A stretch of DNA of 64,000 bases. Origin: Burkholderiales bacterium PBB3. Its GTDB lineage: Bacteria > Pseudomonadota > Gammaproteobacteria > Burkholderiales > Burkholderiaceae_C. Shown in pieces: positions 51,978 to 60,224 of this stretch. The position numbers and the translations under genes are program-made. The notes under the pieces were generated by a model. The model was not told the DNA's origin, did no database searches, and saw nothing but the letters and a program-made list of their open reading frames with translations. The stretch covers positions 1-64,000 of the forward strand of contig NKIK01000021.1 in assembly GCA_002256115.1 (NCBI GenBank), in the 5' to 3' direction. The stretch's first letter is position 1. Each line of letters opens with the position of its first letter.

Positions 51978-53750
51978 ATGCCCGCCTCCGACGATCCCGC
52001 CAACGCGGATTTGATTGCAGCCACTGCCGAGTTGCAGGCGTGGGCGATTGAAGTCTTTGGCGCGCTGGGCGTGCAGGTGTGGGTGGCCGATGACTTGGGC
52101 TTTCATCCGCGAGCGGTGCTGGGCCGTGCATGCACCGATGCCGACCGCGACTGCGCGCGCCAATGCTGCATTCAGGGCCAGGCCGTGGTGCATGGCCCGG
52201 TGTTGGCCCTGCCCCTGACGCTGACCGACCGGTCCAGCGGCGCCTGCGTGTTTGTATTGCCCGACCAGGTGGGTGTGCTGAGCGCGCAGCCTTTTACGGT
52301 GCAGGTCAATGCCATGAATGCCCGGCTGGATGCGGCGCTGCACTCAGAGCGGCTGCAACGCCTCTCCGGCTTGGCCCGCAAAAGTGATCTGCTGCGCGCC
52401 ACCCTCACGTTGGCCCATACGCTGGAGCACTGCGACCAACTGGCCCCCGTCTTCGCCCAATTGCACCAGTCGCTCAAGGCGCTGATGTATGCAGAAAATT
52501 TCTTTGTGGTGCTGCTGGATGAGCACCGCCACCAGCTTAACTTTGAATATTCGGTGGACGCGTTTGACAGCCCTGAGGAGCCGATTGCCTTTCTGGAAGG
52601 GCGGCTGCAGGGATCACTGTCGGCCTTTGTGGTGGCGGCGGGCCGCACGCTGCGCGGCTCGTCTTTGGAGCTGATGACCCAGGCCGGCCATGTGGACAAG
52701 ATGGACCAGCACAGCTACGGTCCCCCGGCCGTGGATTGGCTGGGCGTGCCCATGATGGTGGCCAACGAGGCGCTGGGTGCGGTGGTGGTGCAAAGCTATG
52801 ACGCAGACATTCGCTTTACCGATGCCGACCCGAGTATGCTGTCCATGGTGGCCGATACCATGGCGGCAGCCCTGCACCGCAGGCGGCTGCGCGAGGCCTT
52901 GGAGCGCACCGTGGCCGAGCGAACCCGCCAGTACGAAGCCAGCAACCAGACTTTGCAGGACACCGTCAGCACGCTGGAGCGCGCCATGAGCGAGTTGGTG
53001 CAGGCCGAAAAACTGGCCTCTTTGGGGTCGATGGTGGCGGGCATTTCGCATGAGCTGAACACGCCCATTGGCAACGCCGTGACGGTGAGCACGGCGCTGG
53101 ATGAGCGCTTTGCCCGGCTGGCAGCCCAGGTGGCCGAAGGCGGTTTGACGCGCTCGGGCCTGGACAGTTTTGTATCTGCGGGCCGCGAGATGAATAGCCT
53201 GGTGGTGCGCTCCACCCAGCGCGCCGCAGAGCTGATTTCCAGCTTCAAGCAAGTGGCGGTGGACCAGACATCGGCGCAGCGCCGGGTGTTTGATCTGCAG
53301 CAGGTGGTGGAGAGCATTCTGATTGCGTCGGGCCACGCGCTGGACCGGCCCCAAATTCACATCCACAACGCCATTCCCGCCGCGCTGGTGTGTGACAGCT
53401 ACCCCGGCCCGCTGGGGCAAGTGGTGGCCAACCTGATTCAAAACGCGCTGCTGCATGCCTTTGCCGGTCCGCAGGGCGGTAGCATTCGCATTGATGCTGA
53501 GGTGCAAGACCAGCGGGTGCGCTTGTCAGTGACGGATGACGGTGCTGGTATGAGTGCGCAAGTGCTGGCCCGCGCTTTCGATCCCTTCTTCACCACCAAG
53601 CTGGGCCAGGGCGGCTCGGGCCTGGGGCTGGCCGTGTGCCACCGCATCGTTACCTCGGTGCTGGGCGGGGAGTTGTCGGTGGCGTCATCGGTGGGGCAGG
53701 GCGCGTGTTTTGTGCTGGAGTTCCCGGCCCACGCGCCTTACAAGCTGTAG
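51978..53750 (+). CDS. cytosolic sensor histidine kinase with GAF-like region
   Basis: The 590-residue kinase has no membrane segment. It has a GAF-like region (about 130-290, containing FFVVLLDEHRHQLNFEYSVD), a short coiled coil (300-345) and a kinase core with H-box GISHELNTPIGN, N-box NLIQNALLHAF, G1 DDGAGM and G2 GGSGLGLAV. Residues 20-110 hold a cysteine-containing segment (GRACTDADRDCARQCCIQ) of unknown role. The N-terminal part is close to a second GAF or PAS. No response regulator gene is adjacent, so its partner is unknown. Confidence 0.88.
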   Translation: MPASDDPANADLIAATAELQAWAIEVFGALGVQVWVADDLGFHPRAVLGRACTDADRDCARQCCIQGQAVVHGPVLALPLTLTDRSSGACVFVLPDQVGVLSAQPFTVQVNAMNARLDAALHSERLQRLSGLARKSDLLRATLTLAHTLEHCDQLAPVFAQLHQSLKALMYAENFFVVLLDEHRHQLNFEYSVDAFDSPEEPIAFLEGRLQGSLSAFVVAAGRTLRGSSLELMTQAGHVDKMDQHSYGPPAVDWLGVPMMVANEALGAVVVQSYDADIRFTDADPSMLSMVADTMAAALHRRRLREALERTVAERTRQYEASNQTLQDTVSTLERAMSELVQAEKLASLGSMVAGISHELNTPIGNAVTVSTALDERFARLAAQVAEGGLTRSGLDSFVSAGREMNSLVVRSTQRAAELISSFKQVAVDQTSAQRRVFDLQQVVESILIASGHALDRPQIHIHNAIPAALVCDSYPGPLGQVVANLIQNALLHAFAGPQGGSIRIDAEVQDQRVRLSVTDDGAGMSAQVLARAFDPFFTTKLGQGGSGLGLAVCHRIVTSVLGGELSVASSVGQGACFVLEFPAHAPYKL

Positions 53751-53765
53751 CGGAGTGCTTGCCGC

Positions 53766-56453
53766 TTACTTAGGCACTTTATAGACCAGCCTGAAGCGGC
53801 CGCTGGTGGCCATTTCGTTGGCATCCAACCCGTAGCCCACGTAGATGGAGGCCCCCTCAAGGCCTGTGAGATCGGTGTCGGTCAAGATTTGTGCGCGCAC
53901 CACACTGTCTTGGTTGTCTAGCGCCACACCGCGCAAATACTCGCCAATGGGCCACACCAAGTTGCCCCAGCCCTTCACGCCATCGAGCTGAAAGTACAGG
54001 GGCTGCGTGCCATTGGGCACGGCGGCGGCTACATACACGTTGTAGCCCCGCGTGGCGTTGGGCCGCGCTTTGCCGTTGGCGGATGCGGTGGGAGGGTTCA
54101 GCAGGCCGCGCAGGTCCACCGACAGCGTCGTGTTTTTTTTGCCTCCTACTTTTTGGGTGGATGCAAAGAAGGTGGGCAGTTTGCTAGGGTCTGTCGGCAA
54201 GTTGGGTACGGCCAGATTCAAATCGAGCAAGTTGCTGAATTGCTCGTTGATAACAGCCACGCTATCGGCATGAAAGGCATAGGTGCCATCGCCCAGGCCG
54301 CCTTCGATATTGAGGCCCCAGGACCACACCGTGCCATCAGTCTTGGCCACCAGGCTGTGGGCCAGCCCGGCGGTGATGCTGCTGGCATTGCCCAAGCCCG
54401 GAAACTCCAGCGGGAAGCCCACGGCGTAGGCGTCTTCGTCGGTTATCACCAGGCCCCAGACCCAGACACTGCCGTCTTTGCAGAGTGCCATGGAGTGGTT
54501 GGTGCCCGCCGCAATGGCCACCACATTGCTCAGGTTGGCAATGCGCGCAGGCAATGCAATGCCCGCATCCAGCTGCAGATTGCCCAGGATGCCATTGGTC
54601 TGGTCGCCCCAGGCCCACACCCTGCCGTCTGACCCCAGTGCCAGGGCATGCTGAGACCCTGCCGCCACGGCCACGATGGTGGGCAAACCATTGATGCGCG
54701 CGGGCAAGGTCCGGTAAGACTCATTGCCCACAGCGGTGGTGCTGGGGTCCACACCCAGCTCGCCAAATTTATTTGTGCCCCAAGACCAGACGCTGCCATC
54801 GGTGCGCAGCGCCAGGTTGAAGCCGGACCCGGCAGACACCTGGCTCACGCTGGTCAGGTTTTTGACTTGGATGGCATTCCCGCGCTGCGAATGCGTGCCC
54901 TGGCCCAATTCGCCCTCCTGGTTGCTGCCCCAGGCCCAGACCGTACCGTCGGATTTGCGGCCAATGGAGTGCAAGGAGCCGCCACTGGCTTGCGTCATAT
55001 TGCCAACCCCGACTACTTTGACGGGCTTGGTTTTGGAGTCGGTGGTTCCGTCGCCCAATTGGCCGCCCAGGTTGTAGCCCCAGGCCCAAACGGTGCCGTC
55101 AGACTGCACCGCCAGCGAATGCCGGAAGCCCCCAGCAATGGAAGTGATACTGCTCAAGCCTGCCACGGTGTTGGGCAGCGTGCGGTCGGTGTCGGTGGTC
55201 AGGCCCAGTTGGCCCGCCAGGTTTTCACCCCAGGCGTACAACTGGCCGTCTTGGGTCACGGCCATGGTGTGCCCAACGCCGGGCTCGGCGGCCAGCACGC
55301 CACTAAAGGCCGGAACGCGCGCGGGTGCGGCGCGGTTGGCCGCAGATCCGTCGCCCATTTGACCGGTGGTGCCAGCACCCCAGGTCCAGGCGTTGCCCGT
55401 GGTGTCAATGGCAATGGTGTGGTTGTAGTGGGTTTTGATGCGGGCAATATTGCTCAGGCCCGGCACCTTGGCGGGGCTCAGGCGCGCGCTGATACCGCTG
55501 ACACCCAACTGCAAATAGTCGTTGTTGCCCCAAGCCCAAACGCTGCCGTCCTGCGCCAGGGCCACGCTGTGCTGGCCGCCCGCGGCAATGGCCACGATGC
55601 GCGGCAAACCCGTGATCTGTGCGGCGTAAGGGCGGCTGAACTCTGTGCCATCTCCCAAGCGGCCGTCGGTGTTGGTACCCCAGGTCCAGACACCGCCATT
55701 GGAATCCAGTGCAATGGCGTGGTAGACGCCTGCGGCCACTGCTACCACGTTAGACGGGCCGTACACAAACTGCGCAGAAGGAGTAGCCACGTCAGTGCCA
55801 TCCCCCAATTGGCCACCCACGTTATCCCCCCAAGCGATGACGTAGCCATTGATCACCGCCAACGCAAATGCAAACCCTGCCGCCACAGACTGCACTTGCA
55901 GACCCTCCAGGCCAGCCACTTTCACGGGACTGTATTCGCTGTCTTGCACACTGGCGTCATAGCCAGTGCCCAGTTGCCCGGAATCATTGCTACCCCAGGT
56001 CCACACGCTGCCGTCCGATTTCAGCGCCATGGTGAATGCGAAGCCCGCTGACACGGCCGTGGCCTGCTTGAGGCCCTGCACGGCAGTGGGGGTGGATTTA
56101 GCGGTGATGCTGCCGTCCCCCAGTTGACCTGCCAAGTTATCACCCCAGGTCCAGACGGTTCCATCGGCTTTGACAGCGGCATTGTGATACGCGCCCGAAG
56201 CGAGCTTGGCAGTGTTAGCAGCACCCAGGTTCATGCCGGGCACCTTTTGCGGTGTACCCAAAAAGGTGGCGCGGCCAATGCCCAACTGGCCGCTGTTGTC
56301 ACTGCCCCAGGTTAGTACTTTGCCGTCGGATGTGAGTGCCATGCTGTGGCTCAAGCCCGCAGCCACCATGGGGGTGGCGGCCACAGCGGGCAGGGCCAAT
56401 GACACCAACAAGCCGAGGCCGGTTGCAAGTTTCCTTTGAAATGATGACTTCAT
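53766..56453 (-). CDS. exported RCC1-repeat beta-propeller protein
   Basis: The 895-residue protein has a signal peptide (LATGLGLLVSLALPAVAA) at the start chosen at 56453, where AGAGG precedes it; a much longer frame upstream is spurious. It contains 14 recognisable RCC1 units, each with a core like VWTWGDNLAGQLGDG, between residues 25 and about 730. Fourteen units would make two seven-bladed propellers. A C-terminal domain of about 150 residues (from LDLNLAVPNLPTDPSKL) is non-repetitive. RCC1 repeats in bacteria are usually secreted or surface-exposed protein-binding modules. It is divergent from the antiporter gene. Confidence 0.85.
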   Translation of the reverse strand: MKSSFQRKLATGLGLLVSLALPAVAATPMVAAGLSHSMALTSDGKVLTWGSDNSGQLGIGRATFLGTPQKVPGMNLGAANTAKLASGAYHNAAVKADGTVWTWGDNLAGQLGDGSITAKSTPTAVQGLKQATAVSAGFAFTMALKSDGSVWTWGSNDSGQLGTGYDASVQDSEYSPVKVAGLEGLQVQSVAAGFAFALAVINGYVIAWGDNVGGQLGDGTDVATPSAQFVYGPSNVVAVAAGVYHAIALDSNGGVWTWGTNTDGRLGDGTEFSRPYAAQITGLPRIVAIAAGGQHSVALAQDGSVWAWGNNDYLQLGVSGISARLSPAKVPGLSNIARIKTHYNHTIAIDTTGNAWTWGAGTTGQMGDGSAANRAAPARVPAFSGVLAAEPGVGHTMAVTQDGQLYAWGENLAGQLGLTTDTDRTLPNTVAGLSSITSIAGGFRHSLAVQSDGTVWAWGYNLGGQLGDGTTDSKTKPVKVVGVGNMTQASGGSLHSIGRKSDGTVWAWGSNQEGELGQGTHSQRGNAIQVKNLTSVSQVSAGSGFNLALRTDGSVWSWGTNKFGELGVDPSTTAVGNESYRTLPARINGLPTIVAVAAGSQHALALGSDGRVWAWGDQTNGILGNLQLDAGIALPARIANLSNVVAIAAGTNHSMALCKDGSVWVWGLVITDEDAYAVGFPLEFPGLGNASSITAGLAHSLVAKTDGTVWSWGLNIEGGLGDGTYAFHADSVAVINEQFSNLLDLNLAVPNLPTDPSKLPTFFASTQKVGGKKNTTLSVDLRGLLNPPTASANGKARPNATRGYNVYVAAAVPNGTQPLYFQLDGVKGWGNLVWPIGEYLRGVALDNQDSVVRAQILTDTDLTGLEGASIYVGYGLDANEMATSGRFRLVYKVPK

Positions 56454-56595
56454 TTTCGTACCTCTGGTGCTTTGTGTCATTCTCGCACCATGCGGCACGC
56501 CCCGGCTACACTGTGCCTTGGGTGTGGCCCTTGCAATCGGCGGGGGCCACAGGTTTTTTGCGTTGGTCGGGCCGCCACGCGTTCCAGCTACGTCT

Positions 56596-57855
56596 ATGCC
56601 CACACCCACACTGATCCAGACCATTGGCGCAACCCTGTTTGCGCTGGCCATACTGCATACGTTTTCCACCAAGTTTTTTGAGCGCTTGGCGCATACCAAT
56701 CCGCGCCACGCGGGCATTTGGCATTTGCTGGGCGAGGTGGAGGTGGTGTTCGGCTTTTGGGCCATGGTGCTGATGCTGTTCATGTTTGGCATCAGCGGCA
56801 AACCCGCGGCCACGGCCTACCTGGAGTCGCGCAATTTCACCGAGCCCCTGTTTGTGTTCGCCATCATGGTGATTGCAGGCACCCGGCCGGTGCTGCAGTT
56901 TGCGGGCGCGCTGGTGCAAACCACGGCGCGGCGGCTGCCGCTGCCCACCGGGGTGGCCATGTACTTTTTGGTGATGTTTCTGGTGCCCCTGCTGGGCTCG
57001 TTTATCACCGAGCCCGCTGCCATGACCCTGGCCGCCCTGATGCTGCGTGACAGTCTGTTTACCAAAGACACATCGGTGCGGCTGAAGTACGCCACCATTG
57101 GCGTGCTGTTCGTGAACATTTCCATCGGTGGCACGCTGACGCCCTTTGCCGCACCGCCGGTGTTGATGGTGGCTGCCAAGTGGAACTGGGATGTGGCCTT
57201 CATGCTGTCGCACTTTGGCTGGAAGGCTGCGATTGCTGTTTTTGTGAATGCGCTGGTAGTGACCTTGTTGTTCCGCAGTGAGGTGACCCATATGGGGCAG
57301 CGGCCTGCAGCTGCAGACACCCCCGTTCCCTGGGCCGTGGTGCTGGTGCATCTGGTGTTTTTGGCGTTGGTGGTGGTGTTTGCCCACTATCCATCGGTGT
57401 TTTTGGGGCTGTTTTTATTCTTTATGGGATTTACCAGCGCCTATGAGCGCCACCAGAACCCGCTGATCTTGAAGGAGGCGCTGCTGGTGGCATTTTTCCT
57501 GGCTGGGCTGGTGGTGTTGGGCGGCGTGCAGCAGTGGTGGCTGGAGCCTGTTTTGATGGGTATGGGGGCTAACTCGGTGTTCTATGGCGCAGCCACCCTG
57601 ACCGCGCTGACGGACAACGCTGCCTTGACCTACCTGGGGTCTTTGGTGCCCGGCCTGAGCGATGAGTTCAAGGTGGCTTTGGTGGCGGGTGCCGTGACCG
57701 GTGGCGGCCTCACCGTCATCGCCAATGCGCCCAACCCAGCCGGTGCCGCCATTCTGAAAGAGAAGTTTGCCGACAACGCCATCCACCCGCTGGGCTTGCT
57801 GCTAGCGGCGCTGCCGCCCACCGCCGTGGCGGCGCTGGCGTTTAAGCTTCTTTAG
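56596..57855 (+). CDS. putative Na+/H+ antiporter
   Basis: The 419-residue membrane protein has about eleven to twelve helices. It resembles the putative Na+/H+ antiporter family with FVNISIGGTLTPFAAPPVLMVA and ATLTALTDNAALTYLGSLVPG, which recall the paired discontinuous segments of ion transporter superfamily members. The start at 56596 gives a sensible first helix (TIGATLFALAILHTFSTKFF); a longer frame to 56467 has no support. Cation specificity is not proven. Repeat A copy 11 follows 3 nt after the stop. Confidence 0.75.
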   Translation: MPTPTLIQTIGATLFALAILHTFSTKFFERLAHTNPRHAGIWHLLGEVEVVFGFWAMVLMLFMFGISGKPAATAYLESRNFTEPLFVFAIMVIAGTRPVLQFAGALVQTTARRLPLPTGVAMYFLVMFLVPLLGSFITEPAAMTLAALMLRDSLFTKDTSVRLKYATIGVLFVNISIGGTLTPFAAPPVLMVAAKWNWDVAFMLSHFGWKAAIAVFVNALVVTLLFRSEVTHMGQRPAAADTPVPWAVVLVHLVFLALVVVFAHYPSVFLGLFLFFMGFTSAYERHQNPLILKEALLVAFFLAGLVVLGGVQQWWLEPVLMGMGANSVFYGAATLTALTDNAALTYLGSLVPGLSDEFKVALVAGAVTGGGLTVIANAPNPAGAAILKEKFADNAIHPLGLLLAALPPTAVAALAFKLL

Positions 57856-57858
57856 AGT

Positions 57859-57912
57859 CAAATCGGCCTTCCAGGCCGTGGATAGTGCGGGAGCAGCTCC
57901 TAAAAAAATAGC
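57859..57912 (+). repeat. Repeat A copy 11, between convergent genes
   Basis: This copy is closest to the consensus: GGCC-TTCCA-GGCC mini-hairpin, core GTGGATAGTGCGGGAG, AGCT at 57895-57898 and TAGC at 57909-57912. It lies between the convergent ends of the antiporter and pbpC genes. Confidence 0.92.
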
Positions 57913-57944
57913 ATTCTCGTGTCTAAAAAGTAATGCATTCATTT

Positions 57945-60224
57945 CTACTGAACTTGCTCAACAACTAACTCACGCGTTTCCGACCGACCATCAGCATCTA
58001 CCACGCGCAGCGTATAGCGCCCCGGTCGTGGTGGTGTCCAGCTCAGTGTTTCACCCGGACGATTTTGTCCAAGCAGGGCGTCCTGGGCAAACCAATGCAA
58101 CGGCGCGGCACTTCCTGATTCGGCGCGCAATTGAATCGGTTGCGGCAGATTCGTGCGCTGCACATGCGTCACTCCGCGCAAAGGTGAAATGATGCGAGGT
58201 GCGCCATCAACCGCAACAGCTTGGTCGCATTCGCCTGCCGGTGGCAAGCGAAGTGGCAGCCCGGCACGTTTGAACAGCGTCAGCATGTCCGATGACCAGT
58301 ACTCAAAGGTCTCCTCCCGGGTATGGGGGCCAGCCACGCAAGCCAGCTTGCCATTGCGCGTATCAATGAGCACTTTGCGATGCAAGGTACTTTGTCGGAT
58401 GGGTGACTTACCAGCGATGAACCAAGCGGTTTGACGCACTCGGCATGCGTCATTGGGTAAGTCGCCACTGGCAGCACAGACCTCAATCTTTTGTAAGTCC
58501 GCAGGCTGAGAAAATGCCACTTCTGGTGGAGCCAGACGTTCAGCGCGCAAGGCATCGACGATGCGTAAAAACAGGGGTGCGGCGGTCTCGATGCCGATCA
58601 GCGCTGGGTTGCTAGAGCCATCAAAATTACCAACCCAAACGACTAAAGCGTAACGTCCAAAAACTCCAGCGGTCCATGCATCACGAAAGCCCCAAGACGT
58701 ACCAGTTTTCCAAGCGACGGCTGGCCGTGCCGGCGCAAAGGTATCAGGGCGGGGCGACTGTCGAAGCATCTCCAGTGTGATCTGCGATGCGGCTGCGCTA
58801 AGCAGAGGAATCGGCCGTACCGGCGATTCGGTGCGTGCCAGGTACTGCAGTTCAGTCCATCTGCCATGGTTGGCCAACATGGCGTACAACTGAACGAGCT
58901 CCTCGGGTGACACCTCTCCACCGCCCAGAACCAATGCCAGTCCGTAGTGTGTTTCTGGTGCAAGTTTTTGTACGCCAGCCATCCGCAACAGGTCGTAGAG
59001 ATTGGGTCGGCCCAAGCGGGAGGCCAGATCGACCGCAGGCACATTGCGGCTGCGTATAAGTGCTTCGTGTGCCGGGATCGGTCCAGCAAATCGGCCATCA
59101 AAGTTCTCCGGAGAAAAGCCTCCGTAACTGCTGGGAGAGTCCTTCAGTATCGAGGCCGAATGGATAAGCCCTTGGTCTAGCGCTAGGCCGTAGATAAAGG
59201 GTTTGAGCGTCGAACCGGGCGATCGCCGACTCAGGACGCAATTGACTTGACCCGAAATTGCCTCATTGTGGTAGTCGGCTGAGCCAACGAGCGCCTTCAC
59301 TTGCATAGTGCCTGTGTCCACCAAAACAGCACAGGCGTTGTGGATGCCTACATTTTTGCGCGACTTGATGTACTCATCCAGTACACGCTCCAGTACCGTT
59401 TGTGTCGGCAGGTCTACGCTTGTTTTCAGCTCTCGTTCAGGGCGTTGTCGCAGCAATGCATCCACCAGATGCGGCGCTCTGGATGACAAACCGGCGCGGG
59501 TTTTGAAGGGTGTTTGCAGAGCGTTGTTTTCCAGGAATCGGGCATCCCCAGGGAACTTGGTGACCCAGCGCTGCGCAAGGCGTTGGCGTGAGGATCGCAA
59601 ATCCTCAGAGGCAGAAAGGCCAGCAAACTCGCCAAGTCGCTTGCGTGGATTTTGGGGAATGACCGCCAGATTTAGGGCCTCTGGAATGGTAAGAATACTT
59701 GCTGGTTTTCTCAGATAGATCAGGCTGGCAGCGCCCACGCCTTCAATATTGCCCCCAAAGGGAGCTATGTTCAGGTAAGCCTCCAGAATCTCGCGCTTGC
59801 TGTAACGCCACTCTAGCCACGCCGCCGCTGCCACTTGGTGCAGCTTGCCTCTGACGTTACGGCTGTCAATGGCAAAGGCTCTGCGTGCGACTTGCATGGT
59901 GATCGTCGAGCCCCCTATGCGACGTTGCCCCAACACGGTTGCTGCGCTGGCCCGAATCAGTGCCCAAGGATTAAACCCCGGGTGCCAATAGAACCAGCGA
60001 TCCTCATAGAGCAGCACCGCTTCGCGCATAGGCTCGGCAATCTCATCAAGCGGTGTCCACAGACGGTATTGTTCGTCTGTGGATAGTGTCAGTCGCAATA
60101 GTTCGCCTCCCGCAGCTGTCACGCTACGAGACGACGGGGCTAGGTTCGAAAGCGCTGGTTTGGGCAACCATTGGGGCAGCCCAAGCAATATGAGCAGGGC
60201 GACGAGCCCCCATAGACGCTTCAC
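57945..60224 (-). CDS. pbpC: penicillin-binding protein 1C
   Basis: The 759-residue bifunctional protein has one N-terminal membrane helix. The glycosyltransferase domain follows (about 60-230: YEDRWFYWHPGFNPWALIRA, RIGGSTITMQVARR). The transpeptidase domain has SxxK in SPGSTLKPF (near 335), SxN in IRSRNVPAVD and KTG in WKTGTSWGFRDAW. The C-terminal BiPBP_C domain ends TLRVVDADGRSETRELVVEQ. It polymerises and cross-links peptidoglycan. Its start codon overlaps the stop of the alpha-2-macroglobulin gene, the usual yfhM-pbpC arrangement, in which the two proteins may defend the cell wall against proteases together. Confidence 0.94.
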   Translation of the reverse strand: MKRLWGLVALLILLGLPQWLPKPALSNLAPSSRSVTAAGGELLRLTLSTDEQYRLWTPLDEIAEPMREAVLLYEDRWFYWHPGFNPWALIRASAATVLGQRRIGGSTITMQVARRAFAIDSRNVRGKLHQVAAAAWLEWRYSKREILEAYLNIAPFGGNIEGVGAASLIYLRKPASILTIPEALNLAVIPQNPRKRLGEFAGLSASEDLRSSRQRLAQRWVTKFPGDARFLENNALQTPFKTRAGLSSRAPHLVDALLRQRPERELKTSVDLPTQTVLERVLDEYIKSRKNVGIHNACAVLVDTGTMQVKALVGSADYHNEAISGQVNCVLSRRSPGSTLKPFIYGLALDQGLIHSASILKDSPSSYGGFSPENFDGRFAGPIPAHEALIRSRNVPAVDLASRLGRPNLYDLLRMAGVQKLAPETHYGLALVLGGGEVSPEELVQLYAMLANHGRWTELQYLARTESPVRPIPLLSAAASQITLEMLRQSPRPDTFAPARPAVAWKTGTSWGFRDAWTAGVFGRYALVVWVGNFDGSSNPALIGIETAAPLFLRIVDALRAERLAPPEVAFSQPADLQKIEVCAASGDLPNDACRVRQTAWFIAGKSPIRQSTLHRKVLIDTRNGKLACVAGPHTREETFEYWSSDMLTLFKRAGLPLRLPPAGECDQAVAVDGAPRIISPLRGVTHVQRTNLPQPIQLRAESGSAAPLHWFAQDALLGQNRPGETLSWTPPRPGRYTLRVVDADGRSETRELVVEQVQ

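Noticed and set aside
53766-56453. RCC1 repeats as eukaryotic contamination
   Set aside because: The gene has a bacterial signal peptide and ribosome binding site and sits between bacterial genes with the same base composition.
56453-56813. A 120-codon N-terminal extension of the RCC1 gene
   Set aside because: It precedes a clear signal peptide and ribosome binding site and overlaps the antiporter gene antisense.
2297-57912. Repeat A as integron attC sites or as CRISPR repeats
   Set aside because: It lacks the attC core GTTRRRY/RYYYAAC arms, and copies are not regularly spaced with unique spacers, so neither explanation fits.
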